Positions 33,852-41,507 of a stretch of DNA of 46,114 nt are shown piece after piece (the stretch's first letter is position 1; every line of letters starts with the position of its first letter). The stretch spans positions 1-46,114 of the forward strand of contig DWWS01000017.1 of the NCBI GenBank assembly GCA_019119595.1. Reading direction: 5' to 3'. The position numbers and the translations under genes are program-made. A model generated the notes under the pieces. That model saw nothing but the letters and a program-made list of their open reading frames with translations, was not told the origin of the DNA and searched no databases. The DNA comes from Candidatus Eisenbergiella merdavium. Lineage in GTDB: Bacteria; Bacillota; Clostridia; Lachnospirales; Lachnospiraceae.

Positions 33852-34688
33852 ATGCAGGTAGGAATTCGGTTACATGATACGAAGGTACAGCCGCTTCCGC
33901 AGCGGCTGGCAGAAACGAGAGCGCAGGGCTTTACCTGCGCGCACGTGGCCCTGGGAAAGGTGATCGAGGATTTTCCCATCACCAACGGGACGCTCACGCC
34001 GGGCTTTGCCATGTATTTGAGAAAGCTGTTTGCGGCAAACGATCTGGACGTTGCGGTGCTCGGCTGTTACCTGAACCTGGCGGATCCCAACCGGGCGCAG
34101 CTGGAAAAAACGATCGAAACCTATAGGGCGCAGATCCGCTTTGCCTCCATGCTGGGAGCCGGCGTGGTGGGAACGGAGACGGGAACGCCCAACGAGCAGT
34201 ATGCGCCCGATCCTGCCAGCCGGACGGAGGAAGCGCTGACCACCTTTACCAGAAATCTGGATCGGGTGGTGGAGTACGCGGAGCACATGGGCGTGATCGT
34301 GGCCATCGAGCCGGTGATCCGCCATATCGTCTACGACGTGCACCGGGCGAGAAAGGTGTTGGACGACATTCAGTCCCCCAATCTTCAGATCATCCTAGAT
34401 CCGGTCAATCTGCTGGACAAAACGAACATTGACCGTTATCATGACGTGATCAAGGAGGCGATCGACGTTCTGGGAGAGGACGTGGCCGTGATGCATCTGA
34501 AGGACTTTGCCATTACAAACGGCGAGGTGGAGGAGCTTGCGGTCGGACAGGGACAGATGGAGTATGACGAGCTGGTCCGTTTTATGAAATACGACAAGCC
34601 CTACATCCACGCCACCCTGGAGAACACGGTTCCGGAAAACGCGGTCGCGGCAAGGGAATACATCCAGAAGCTGTGGAACGAAGCATAA
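33852..34688 (+). CDS. Sugar phosphate isomerase/epimerase-like TIM-barrel protein
   Basis: 278 residues, AP-endonuclease family 2 / xylose isomerase-like barrel. Each strand can be followed: MQVGIRLHD, CAHVALG, DVAVLGCYLNLADP, VVGTETGTPNEQY, IVAIEPVIRH with a probable metal-binding Glu, QIILDPVNLLD with a probable metal Asp, VAVMHLKDF with His, and HATLEN with Glu. These are the usual metal-ligand positions, so it is probably active. A rhamnose, galacturonate-derived or other ketose/aldose step is possible; nothing decides it. Last gene of the operon, GGAGG upstream, followed by a strong terminator. Confidence 0.85.
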   Translation: MQVGIRLHDTKVQPLPQRLAETRAQGFTCAHVALGKVIEDFPITNGTLTPGFAMYLRKLFAANDLDVAVLGCYLNLADPNRAQLEKTIETYRAQIRFASMLGAGVVGTETGTPNEQYAPDPASRTEEALTTFTRNLDRVVEYAEHMGVIVAIEPVIRHIVYDVHRARKVLDDIQSPNLQIILDPVNLLDKTNIDRYHDVIKEAIDVLGEDVAVMHLKDFAITNGEVEELAVGQGQMEYDELVRFMKYDKPYIHATLENTVPENAVAAREYIQKLWNEA

Positions 34689-34751
34689 AAGGACGGGGAC
34701 AATAAACAGTCGAGGCCTTCTTTCGTTGAGGCATTCATGAGCAGAGGCATA

Positions 34752-34813
34752 AAAAAGCGGCCCGCAGGCACCGCCGGCATGAAAACCGGTGACGGCGCCT
34801 GCGGGCCGTTTTA
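34752..34813. terminator. Bidirectional terminator between catabolic operon and MATE gene
   Basis: 12-bp stem CGGCCCGCAGGC (34758-34769)/GCCTGCGGGCCG (34797-34808), six A to the left and TTTTAGTTTT to the right. It ends the plus-strand operon and the minus-strand MATE transcript. Confidence 0.88.
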
Positions 34814-34908
34814 GTTTTGGGGAGCGCCGCAGAAAGTGCTGGAAAAGGCGTTACCTGAGGAGCGCATTGTCATAGGAGCGCAGCGGAGGGCATGATCAGA
34901 AAACGGCA

Positions 34909-36321
34909 TCAGAGAGCCGCCGCGTCCTTCCTTCCCATGGCGATTTTTGACAGGTCGCCCGGCCTTTTCAGATACCTGTGATACACCGCCAGGTAAGCGG
35001 TTGTGGAGACCAGGAAGCTGACGCCGTCCGCCACCGGCTCCGCAAAGAAGGCGCTTGCCGCGCCGAAGGCGAAGGGGATCAGACAGGTGGAGGCAAAATA
35101 CAGCGACTTGCGGAAAAGGGACAAAGACAGCGAAAGCCTGGTCAGGCCAAGCGCGGTCAGGGAGTCCACGAAGGTATACTGGAAGCTTAAGGGAATGATC
35201 ATCAGCGTGAACGCCCGGATGCCCCAGACGGAAAGCTCGATATATTCCGGATCGCCCGTAAAAATTCCCGCGAAGGCGGAGGGAAGGATGCGGGAGATCA
35301 GGAACATGACGGAGGTGAAGCCGATGCACAGCAGCAGCACGCAGAGGATGATCCTGCGGATGCGCGCCTGGTTTCCCGCGCCGTAATTGTAGCTGATCAG
35401 CGGCTGGGAGCCTCCCGTAATGCCGAGCATGGGGGAGGTGATCAGGAGCATATAGCTCTGGACGATGGTAGCGCAGGTGATCAGGGTGTCTCCGTAGCCC
35501 GGTCCGCCGTGGTACTGCAGGACCGCGTTCATGGCGATGATGATGACGCTGTCCGTGGCGAGGATGAGAAAGGGCGAGAAGCCAAGCGCGAAGATCCGGC
35601 CTGACAGCTTTCGTTCCGGCTTCTTCAAATGGAGCGGGATCTCCATTTTTTTGCTGCGAAGCACACAGAGCACGAAGATGCAGGAGGAAAGCTGTGCCAG
35701 AACAGTGGCGGCGGCGGCTCCGGCAATGTCCATATGAAACAGAAAAATGAACACCGGATCCAGGATGATATTGACGACAGCACCGATGAGGGTGGTCACC
35801 ATTCCCAGCATGGGATGGCCCTGTGCGGTGATGAAATAGTTCATCCCCATGGAAAGCAGGGCAAAAAAGGTGCCGCAGGTATAGATGGTCAGATAGGTGT
35901 CCGCATAGGGAAAGGACGCGTCGCTCGCCCCGAACCAGCGCAGCAGAAGCCCCTTTGTCAGCAGAAAGAGGATGGTCAGGGCGGCGGAAAGGAGGATCAG
36001 CAGACTGAAGCAGTTCCCCAGAATGCGCTCCGCATCCTTTTTATCGTCCTGTCCCAGCCGCATGGAAAACAGGATGGAGCCTCCGATCCCGACCAGCGTG
36101 GCGAAGGAGGAAAGCAGCGTGATGATGGGAGCGCAGACTCCGGCTCCGGCCAGGGAAATGGCGCCGACCTCAGGGATGTTTCCCACGTAGATCCGGTCCA
36201 CGATGCTGTAGAGCACGTTGACAAACTGAGCGAACATGAACGGGATGGAGACCCGCAGGACCAGGGAAGGGACGCTGTCCTTTCCGAAGTCATTGACGTG
36301 TGCTTTCTTTTGTACGGACAT
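34909..36321 (-). CDS. MATE family efflux transporter
   Basis: 470 residues, about twelve transmembrane helices in two related halves. These proteins export drugs, toxins or metabolites using a Na+ or H+ gradient. Marks: VSIPFMFAQFVNVLYSIVDRIYVGNIPEVGAISLAGAG in helix 1-2, GIGGSILFSMRLGQDDKKDAERILGN, NIILDPVFIF, and GGSQPLISYNYGAGNQARIRR in the second half. Closest in style to the DinF/NorM-like clostridial branch. Start set at 36321 (MSVQKK), which has AAGGAG ten bases upstream; the 54 residues in frame before it run through the promoter region. Convergent with the sugar operon and divergent from ecfA1. Confidence 0.93.
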   Translation of the reverse strand: MSVQKKAHVNDFGKDSVPSLVLRVSIPFMFAQFVNVLYSIVDRIYVGNIPEVGAISLAGAGVCAPIITLLSSFATLVGIGGSILFSMRLGQDDKKDAERILGNCFSLLILLSAALTILFLLTKGLLLRWFGASDASFPYADTYLTIYTCGTFFALLSMGMNYFITAQGHPMLGMVTTLIGAVVNIILDPVFIFLFHMDIAGAAAATVLAQLSSCIFVLCVLRSKKMEIPLHLKKPERKLSGRIFALGFSPFLILATDSVIIIAMNAVLQYHGGPGYGDTLITCATIVQSYMLLITSPMLGITGGSQPLISYNYGAGNQARIRRIILCVLLLCIGFTSVMFLISRILPSAFAGIFTGDPEYIELSVWGIRAFTLMIIPLSFQYTFVDSLTALGLTRLSLSLSLFRKSLYFASTCLIPFAFGAASAFFAEPVADGVSFLVSTTAYLAVYHRYLKRPGDLSKIAMGRKDAAAL

Positions 36322-36366
36322 GAGCTTGCTCTCCTTAAAAAATCTTTTGCCGCGAAACGCCAGACT

Positions 36367-36395
36367 ATCGTACTCCTGTATACGCAGAAAATCAA
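36367..36395 (-). promoter_or_regulatory. Promoter of the MATE gene
   Basis: Minus-strand TTGATT (36395-36390), 17-bp spacer, TACGAT (36372-36367), about 45 bases before the start codon. Its -35 box is only 12 bp from that of the divergent ecfA1 promoter. Confidence 0.55.
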
Positions 36396-36407
36396 CAGGT
36401 ATTTTTC

Positions 36408-36436
36408 TTGTATTTCCAAAGGATATCCAGTACAAT
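36408..36436 (+). promoter_or_regulatory. Promoter of the ecfA1-ecfA2-ecfT-truA operon
   Basis: TTGTAT at 36408-36413, 17-bp spacer, TACAAT at 36431-36436; start of transcription about 46 bases before ecfA1. Confidence 0.65.
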
Positions 36437-36488
36437 AGGAAAGTAACAGTGATTGTAAACCAAAAGGTAAAACAGGATAACAAACAGA

Positions 36489-37367
36489 ATGAAAATTATA
36501 GAGGCATCCGGGGTTTCTTATGATTATGTAAGGCACGATGAGGAAGGGAACGAGACTGGCTCCACCCGGGCGGTGGACGGCGTGAGCCTGCAGGTGGAGC
36601 AGGGGGAGTTCATCGCCATCCTCGGTCATAACGGTTCCGGAAAAAGCACGCTGGCAAAGCATATCAACGCGCTCCTGTGTCCCACGGAGGGTACCGTCTG
36701 GGTGGACGGGATGGATACGAAAGAAGAAAAAAACGTCTGGGACATCCGTCAGACCGCGGGGATGGTATTCCAGAATCCGGACAACCAGATCATCGGTCAG
36801 GTGGTGGAGGAGGACGTGGGCTTTGGCCCGGAAAACATGGGCGTCCCGACGAAGGAGATATGGGAGCGGGTGGAGGAGAGTCTGAAGGCGGTCGGCATGT
36901 ACGAATACCGCCGTTTTTCTCCCAACAAGCTGTCCGGCGGGCAGAAGCAGAGGGTTTCCATCGCCGGCGTGCTCGCCATGCATCCGAAATGCATCGTGCT
37001 GGACGAGCCAACGGCCATGCTGGACCCGAACGGACGAAAAGAGGTGATCCGGGCGGCGAGGGCCTTAAACCAGGTGGAAAACGTGACGGTCATCCTGATC
37101 ACCCACTACATGGAGGAGGTCGTTCATGCGGACCGGGTCTTCGTGATGGACGAGGGAAAAGTGGTGCTTTCCGGCACGCCGCGTGAGGTTTTTTCCCGGG
37201 TGGAACGGCTGAAGGAGCTGAGGCTGGATGTGCCGCAGGTTACGCTGCTCGCATGGGAGCTTAAGAAAAAGGGCTTTTCGCTGCCGGACGGAATCCTCAC
37301 CATCCAGGAGCTGAAGGAAGCCTTAAAGGAGGAGCGGAAAAGATGTCGATCAGACTGGAGCATGTAA
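36489..37367 (+). CDS. ecfA1: ECF transporter ATPase A1
   Basis: 292 residues. One of two ATPases of the shared energy-coupling factor module that drives vitamin and metal uptake through interchangeable S components. Walker A G-H-N-G-S-G-K-S at 46-53, Q loop at Gln95 (FQNPDNQ), signature LSGGQ at 148-152, Walker B CIVLDEP at 168-174, His of the switch in LITHYMEE. The C-terminal extension (about 230-292) is usual for EcfA. Overlaps ecfA2 by 25 bases. In Firmicutes it normally follows rplQ directly. Confidence 0.95.
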   Translation: MKIIEASGVSYDYVRHDEEGNETGSTRAVDGVSLQVEQGEFIAILGHNGSGKSTLAKHINALLCPTEGTVWVDGMDTKEEKNVWDIRQTAGMVFQNPDNQIIGQVVEEDVGFGPENMGVPTKEIWERVEESLKAVGMYEYRRFSPNKLSGGQKQRVSIAGVLAMHPKCIVLDEPTAMLDPNGRKEVIRAARALNQVENVTVILITHYMEEVVHADRVFVMDEGKVVLSGTPREVFSRVERLKELRLDVPQVTLLAWELKKKGFSLPDGILTIQELKEALKEERKRCRSDWSM

Positions 37368-38242
37368 GTCATGTTTACGGGGCGGATACGGAGCTTTCCG
37401 TAGCCGCGCTGAAGGATGTCTGCCTGACCATCGAGGACGGAGAATTCATCGGCCTCATCGGACATACCGGTTCGGGAAAATCCACACTGGTGCAGCATCT
37501 GAACGGCCTTCTGAGGGCGACGGAAGGCACGATATCCTATAATGGAAGCAATATTTATGAAAAGGGCTACGATATGAAGGAGCTGAGGAGCAGGGTCGGC
37601 CTTGTTTTTCAGTATCCGGAGCATCAGCTTTTTGAGATCGACGTGTTTACGGACGTCTGCTTCGGCCCGAAGAACCTGGGCCTTCCCAGGGAAGAGGTGG
37701 AGGAGCGGGCCAGAAGGGCGCTGAAGCTGGTGGGGATCGGAGAAGAATACTACGCCCAGTCCCCCTTTGATTTATCCGGCGGACAGAAAAGAAGGGTCGC
37801 CATCGCCGGCGTGCTCGCCATGAATCCGGAGGTGCTGATCCTGGACGAGCCTACGGCAGGGCTGGATCCCAGGGGCCGGGATGAGATTCTGGGAGAGATC
37901 GCACAGCTTCGGGAAAAGACGGGAATGACCGTTGTTCTGATCTCCCACAGCATGGAGGATGTGGCCAACTATGTGAGCCGCATCATCGTGATGAACCACG
38001 GAAGCGTCATGCTGGACGGAAAGCCGCGCGAGGTGTTCGGCCACGTGAAGGAGCTGGAGGCGGTGGGGCTTGCGGCGCCGCAGGTTACCTATATCATGCA
38101 CACGCTGAAGGAGGAAGGGCTGGTGCCGGACGGGAATGCGACCACCCTTTCGGAGGCTGTGGACGCGATCTGTGAAGCATTCGGAAGAAAGAAACGCGGA
38201 GCCGGAAATACCGGGGCAGAAAAGGAAACGGACAGATGCTGA
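37343..38242 (+). CDS. ecfA2: ECF transporter ATPase A2
   Basis: 299 residues, paralogue and heterodimer partner of EcfA1. Walker A G-H-T-G-S-G-K-S at 40-47, [11 protein letters not shown] loop (the EcfA2 version), [19 protein letters not shown] at 144-162, Walker B LILDEP at 165-170, SHSMEDVA switch. The extra 30 charged C-terminal residues ([17 protein letters not shown]) overlap the start of ecfT. Confidence 0.95.
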   Translation: MSIRLEHVSHVYGADTELSVAALKDVCLTIEDGEFIGLIGHTGSGKSTLVQHLNGLLRATEGTISYNGSNIYEKGYDMKELRSRVGLVFQYPEHQLFEIDVFTDVCFGPKNLGLPREEVEERARRALKLVGIGEEYYAQSPFDLSGGQKRRVAIAGVLAMNPEVLILDEPTAGLDPRGRDEILGEIAQLREKTGMTVVLISHSMEDVANYVSRIIVMNHGSVMLDGKPREVFGHVKELEAVGLAAPQVTYIMHTLKEEGLVPDGNATTLSEAVDAICEAFGRKKRGAGNTGAEKETDRC

Positions 38243-39039
38243 GAGACATTACCTTAGGACAATATTATCAGACGGAATCGGTGATACACAGGCTGGATCC
38301 CAGAGTGAAGCTGATCGCAACCATCGTGTTCATCATTTCCCTGTTTCTGGTGGACAGCTTTCCGGGCTATCTGATCGCCGGTCTTTTTCTGGCGCTTTCC
38401 ATCCGGCTGTCCCGCGTGCCCTTTAAATTCATGGTAAAGGGCATGAAAGCGATCCTGTTCCTTCTTATTTTTACCGTGATATTCAACCTGTTTCTCACGC
38501 CGGGACAGCCCCTCATTTCCGTCTGGCGGCTGACCATCACCCGGGAGGGGCTGGCAACCGCGGTGAAAATGGCGATCCGCCTTTCCTTTCTGATCATCGG
38601 CTCCTCTGTGATGACGCTGACCACCACGCCGAACAACCTGACGGACGGCATGGAAAGCCTGATGAAGCCGCTTCGCCGTTTCCGCGTGCCGGTGCATGAG
38701 ATCGCAATGATGATGTCCATCGCCCTGCGCTTTATCCCCATCCTTCTGGAGGAGACGGATAAGATCATGAAGGCGCAGATGGCGAGGGGAGCGGATTTTG
38801 ACAGCGGGAACCTGATCCAGAAGGCCAAAAGCCTGGTGCCTCTTCTGGTGCCCCTGTTCATTTCGGCGTTCCGCCGGGCGAGCGACCTGGCCATGGCAAT
38901 GGAGGCGCGCTGCTACCGGGGAGGCGCGGGAAGGACGAAGATGAAGCCGCTGATCTATAAGAGGCGGGATCATATCGCGTTTGCCGTGCTGTTTCTCTAT
39001 CTTGTCATCGCGGTCGTGGCGGGACGGATCCTGTTTTAG
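38236..39039 (+). CDS. ecfT: ECF transporter transmembrane protein T
   Basis: 267 residues. Membrane scaffold linking the two ATPases to substrate-binding S components, none of which is encoded here. [26 protein letters not shown] is the family start, then helices such as FIISLFLVDSFPGYLIAGLF; the coupling helix motif A-R-G-A-D-F at about residues 190-195 and the second A-R-C-Y-R-G motif mark the ATPase contact. Overlaps ecfA2 by 7 bases. Confidence 0.95.
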   Translation: MLRDITLGQYYQTESVIHRLDPRVKLIATIVFIISLFLVDSFPGYLIAGLFLALSIRLSRVPFKFMVKGMKAILFLLIFTVIFNLFLTPGQPLISVWRLTITREGLATAVKMAIRLSFLIIGSSVMTLTTTPNNLTDGMESLMKPLRRFRVPVHEIAMMMSIALRFIPILLEETDKIMKAQMARGADFDSGNLIQKAKSLVPLLVPLFISAFRRASDLAMAMEARCYRGGAGRTKMKPLIYKRRDHIAFAVLFLYLVIAVVAGRILF

Positions 39040-39081
39040 CCTGCCGCAGCCTTTAATAAGGTTTTTTGAGAAAGGTTTTTT

Positions 39082-39903
39082 ATGAGACGGATCATGCTGA
39101 CGGTGGCCTACGACGGCACCCGCTACCACGGCTGGCAGAGACAGCCGGATAAAAACAGTATCGAGGATGTGCTGGATCAGTGCCTTTCGGACCTGACGAG
39201 GGAGCCGGTGCGGGTGATCGGCGCGAGCCGGACGGACGCCGGAGTCCATGCTTTGGGAAACGTGGCCGTTTTTGACACACAGGCCCGCATGGGGGCGGAC
39301 AAGTTCTCCTACGCCCTGAACCAGCGCCTGCCGGAGGACATCCGCATCCGCGCCTCCAGGGAGGTTCCGGCGGATTTTCACCCCAGAAAGACGGAAAGCA
39401 TAAAAACCTATGAATACCACATCCTGAATGAGGAATTTGCCAACCCGGTGGAGCGGCTGTACAGCTATTTCTGCTATGTCCCTCTGGACGAGGGACTGAT
39501 GCAGCGGGCTGCGGATTTCCTGGTGGGCGAGCATGATTTTCAGAGCTTCTGCAGCGCGGGCGCGCAGGTGGAAAGCACGGTGCGCACCCTGTATTCCTGC
39601 ACGGTGCGCCGGGAGGAGACGAAGCTGACCATCCGGATCCAGGGAAACGGCTTCCTTTATAATATGGTGCGCATCATCGCCGGAACCCTGATGGAAGCAG
39701 GGAAGGGGAAGTACCCGCCGGAGCATGTGCGCGACATTCTCCTTGCCGCTGATAGACGGGCCGCGGGCCCCACCGCACCGGCCAGAGGGCTGGTGCTGGT
39801 TTCCTACCGGTTCCCCGAGCTGGAGCGCGCGTTTATGAGCAAAGATGGCTGCGAAGCGGCGGAGAGCGCCGGTATCAACGGACCGGAAAATCTTAAATTT
39901 TGA
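39082..39903 (+). CDS. truA: tRNA pseudouridine synthase A
   Basis: 273 residues. Converts U38-U40 in the anticodon stem. MRRIMLTVAYDGTRYHGWQRQP is the N-terminal signature; the catalytic Asp is Asp52 in A-S-R-T-D-A-G-V-H-A. The C-terminal half has GEHDFQSFCSAG and the GNGFLYNMVRIIAGTLMEAGKGK block. Last gene of the ecf unit; the rplM promoter begins 24 bases after its stop. Confidence 0.96.
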   Translation: MRRIMLTVAYDGTRYHGWQRQPDKNSIEDVLDQCLSDLTREPVRVIGASRTDAGVHALGNVAVFDTQARMGADKFSYALNQRLPEDIRIRASREVPADFHPRKTESIKTYEYHILNEEFANPVERLYSYFCYVPLDEGLMQRAADFLVGEHDFQSFCSAGAQVESTVRTLYSCTVRREETKLTIRIQGNGFLYNMVRIIAGTLMEAGKGKYPPEHVRDILLAADRRAAGPTAPARGLVLVSYRFPELERAFMSKDGCEAAESAGINGPENLKF

Positions 39904-39926
39904 TGAAAAAAATGATGAAAAAATGG

Positions 39927-39955
39927 TTGACACACGCGGAGGCGTGGCCTATAAT
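39927..39955 (+). promoter_or_regulatory. Consensus promoter of rplM-rpsI
   Basis: Perfect TTGACA (39927-39932), 17-bp spacer, perfect TATAAT (39950-39955). Confidence 0.9.
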
Positions 39956-39961
39956 AATTCA

Positions 39962-40095
39962 GTGCGACAATGCAGGGAAATGCCTTACCAAAGCCCCGGA
40001 AAGGCATTTTGACATAATCAGGCGGAGGCTCACTTCCCAGGGCTTTCGTAAAAGTAACAGTGTTCCAGAAACGTTCAATTCGATGGAGGTACGCA
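39962..40095 (+). promoter_or_regulatory. L13-type leader RNA before rplM
   Basis: About 134 bases of untranslated leader. It contains the 9-bp stem AAATGCCTT (39978-39986)/AAGGCATTT (40001-40009). Firmicutes rplM genes carry a known autoregulatory L13 leader; position and size agree, though I could not test the fine structure. Ends with ATGGAGGT, the rplM ribosome binding site. Confidence 0.6.
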
Positions 40096-40524
40096 ATGAA
40101 AACATTTATGGCTAATCCGGCTAAGATTGATAGAAAATGGTATGTTGTGGATGCGGAAGGCCAGACCCTCGGCCGTCTTGCGTCTGAGGTTGCCAAGGTG
40201 CTCAGGGGAAAGAATAAGCCCGAGTTCACCCCTCACGTGGATACCGGAGATTACGTGATCGTGATCAACGCCGAGAAGGTGAAGGTTACCGGCAAGAAGA
40301 TGGATCAGAAGATCTATCATCATCATTCCGACTATGTAGGCGGCATGAAGGAGGTTACCCTGAAGGAGAAGATGGCGAAGAAGCCTGAGCAGGTGATTGA
40401 GCTTGCAGTAAAGGGCATGCTTCCGAAGGGACCCCTTGGAAGACAGATGTACACCAAGCTTCATGTATATGCGGGAAGCGAGCATAAGCATCAGGCCCAG
40501 AAGCCCGAAGTGCTGACATTTTAA
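40096..40524 (+). CDS. rplM: 50S ribosomal protein L13
   Basis: 142 residues, exact family length; early 23S assembly protein. [46 protein letters not shown], and [24 protein letters not shown] are diagnostic. The start at 40096 follows GGAGG; an in-frame start at 40060 would be inside the leader. Confidence 0.97.
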   Translation: MKTFMANPAKIDRKWYVVDAEGQTLGRLASEVAKVLRGKNKPEFTPHVDTGDYVIVINAEKVKVTGKKMDQKIYHHHSDYVGGMKEVTLKEKMAKKPEQVIELAVKGMLPKGPLGRQMYTKLHVYAGSEHKHQAQKPEVLTF

Positions 40525-40643
40525 TCCAGGGATTCTAATAAGGAGGAAGCAGGAACCTGCGGTTCCTGCCGAAGAATGGCTGAAGCCATTCTTCCCCGCG
40601 TTGGATGCCGCCCACGGCGGCAATAAAAGGAGGAAATTAGAAA
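40525..40643 (+). other. Hairpin cassette between rplM and rpsI
   Basis: 119 bp with three stems in a row: GCAGGAACC/GGTTCCTGC (40549-40569), GAAGAATGGC-TGAA-GCCATTCTTC (40571-40594, arms of 10), GCCGCC/GGCGGC (40607-40621). The set is bounded by two copies of AAGGAGGAA (40540-40548 and 40627-40635); only the second is placed to serve rpsI. Confidence 0.6.
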
Positions 40644-41039
40644 ATGGCTAACGCAGCAAGATATTATGGAACCGGAAGAAGAAAAAAATCTATCGCAAGA
40701 GTTTATCTGACCCCCGGAAACGGAACCATTACCGTAAATAAGAGACCCATCGACGAGTATTTCGGACTTGAGACCCTGAAGGTGATCGTTCGTCAGCCTC
40801 TGGCTGCTACCGATACCGACGGCAAGTTCGATATCCTGGTAAACGTAAAGGGCGGCGGCTACACCGGACAGGCAGGAGCTATCAGACACGGCATCGCAAG
40901 AGCGCTACTCGAGGCTGATCCGGAGTTCAGAGCTACGCTGAAGAAGGCAGGCTATCTGACCCGCGACCCTCGTATGAAGGAAAGAAAGAAATACGGCCTC
41001 AAAGCGGCTCGTCGCGCTCCGCAGTTCAGCAAGCGATAA
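40644..41039 (+). CDS. rpsI: 30S ribosomal protein S9
   Basis: 131 residues. The C-terminal tail reaches the P-site t[47 protein letters not shown] and the end [25 protein letters not shown] are diagnostic. Followed by a perfect terminator and then by mobile-element DNA; the 3' end of rpsI is a known integration site for conjugative elements in streptococci. Confidence 0.97.
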   Translation: MANAARYYGTGRRKKSIARVYLTPGNGTITVNKRPIDEYFGLETLKVIVRQPLAATDTDGKFDILVNVKGGGYTGQAGAIRHGIARALLEADPEFRATLKKAGYLTRDPRMKERKKYGLKAARRAPQFSKR

Positions 41040-41070
41040 TCGACTGCTCAGACTATATCAAAATGGTTCA

Positions 41071-41104
41071 AAAAGCCCGGAAAATCAAGGTTTTCCGGGC
41101 TTTT
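41071..41104. terminator. Terminator of rplM-rpsI
   Basis: Perfect 14-bp stem AAAAGCCCGGAAAA (41071-41084)/TTTTCCGGGCTTTT (41091-41104) with a 6-base loop. Confidence 0.92.
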
Positions 41105-41172
41105 GCTATATCTAAACGGGCTGATATGGTTTGACCAAATTTGGCAAAACGAGAGCCGTTTTCACCCAATTT

Positions 41173-41196
41173 TTAGTGGTTAAATATAGGACAACC
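41173..41196 (+). repeat. Direct repeat near the element end, copy 1
   Basis: TTAGTGGTTAAATATAGGACAACC in two parts: TTAGTGGTTAAA, then TATAGGACAACC. It recurs at 41223-41247 with a two-base change and a one-base length difference, 50 bp away. Confidence 0.65.
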
Positions 41197-41222
41197 GGCA
41201 AAAATGGGGTCAAAAAACGGCC

Positions 41223-41247
41223 TTAGTGGTTAAAAAATAGGACAACC
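41223..41247 (+). repeat. Direct repeat near the element end, copy 2
   Basis: TTAGTGGTTAAA, then AAATAGGACAACC. Partner of 41173-41196. The pair looks like binding sites of a replication, partition or recombination protein. Confidence 0.65.
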
Positions 41248-41329
41248 AGAGAGCAATTTCGGGGGTATTTTTGAGGGTGATTTTGGCACTCTCAGACACC
41301 GGATTTTTCTCTGGAGGGTTTGGCATAAT

Positions 41330-41358
41330 CTGACCAAATCTGAACAATTAAATACGAT
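41330..41358 (+). promoter_or_regulatory. Weak promoter candidate before the parA leader
   Basis: CTGACC (41330-41335), 17-bp spacer, TACGAT (41353-41358). It overlaps a second copy of the motif TGACCAAAT that is also at 41132-41140, which may be a regulator site. Confidence 0.3.
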
Positions 41359-41368
41359 TCTAATGCAG

Positions 41369-41400
41369 GCATTCAGTAACAAATAACTGGGTGCTTTTTT
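41369..41400 (+). terminator. Terminator or attenuator 1 in the parA leader
   Basis: GCATTCAGT (41369-41377)/ACTGGGTGC (41386-41394), nine pairs with two G-U, followed by six T. Confidence 0.65.
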
Positions 41401-41427
41401 GTTTCAGAGATTCCGGCATTAGAAAGG

Positions 41428-41462
41428 GCCGTCACTTTATGATTTTGAAGTGGCGGCTTTTT
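41428..41462 (+). terminator. Terminator or attenuator 2 in the parA leader
   Basis: GCCGTCACTT (41428-41437)/AAGTGGCGGC (41448-41457), ten pairs with one G-U, followed by five T. It ends 45 bases before the parA start. Confidence 0.7.
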
Positions 41463-41507
41463 CTATTTCCAGAAGCAACAGCGATAATTAGAAATGAGGT
41501 GAAGTCA

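Noticed and set aside
35629..36438. 269-codon plus-strand frame opposite the MATE gene
   Set aside because: Polar, Gln/Gly/His-rich antisense shadow of membrane helices.
36322..36483. 54-residue N-terminal extension of the MATE protein
   Set aside because: It would be translated from DNA that holds the MATE promoter and the ecfA1 promoter; start at 36321 has a proper ribosome binding site.
38254..39933. 559-codon open frame opposite ecfT and truA
   Set aside because: Antisense shadow; His/Gln/Arg-rich composition typical of such frames.
41101..41507. CRISPR-like array from the repeated TTAGTGGTTAAA units
   Set aside because: Only two copies, unequal in length, no regular spacers and no cas genes.
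41391..41507. N-terminal extension of ParA
   Set aside because: It crosses a terminator hairpin and the Walker A motif is at the normal distance from the start at 41508.
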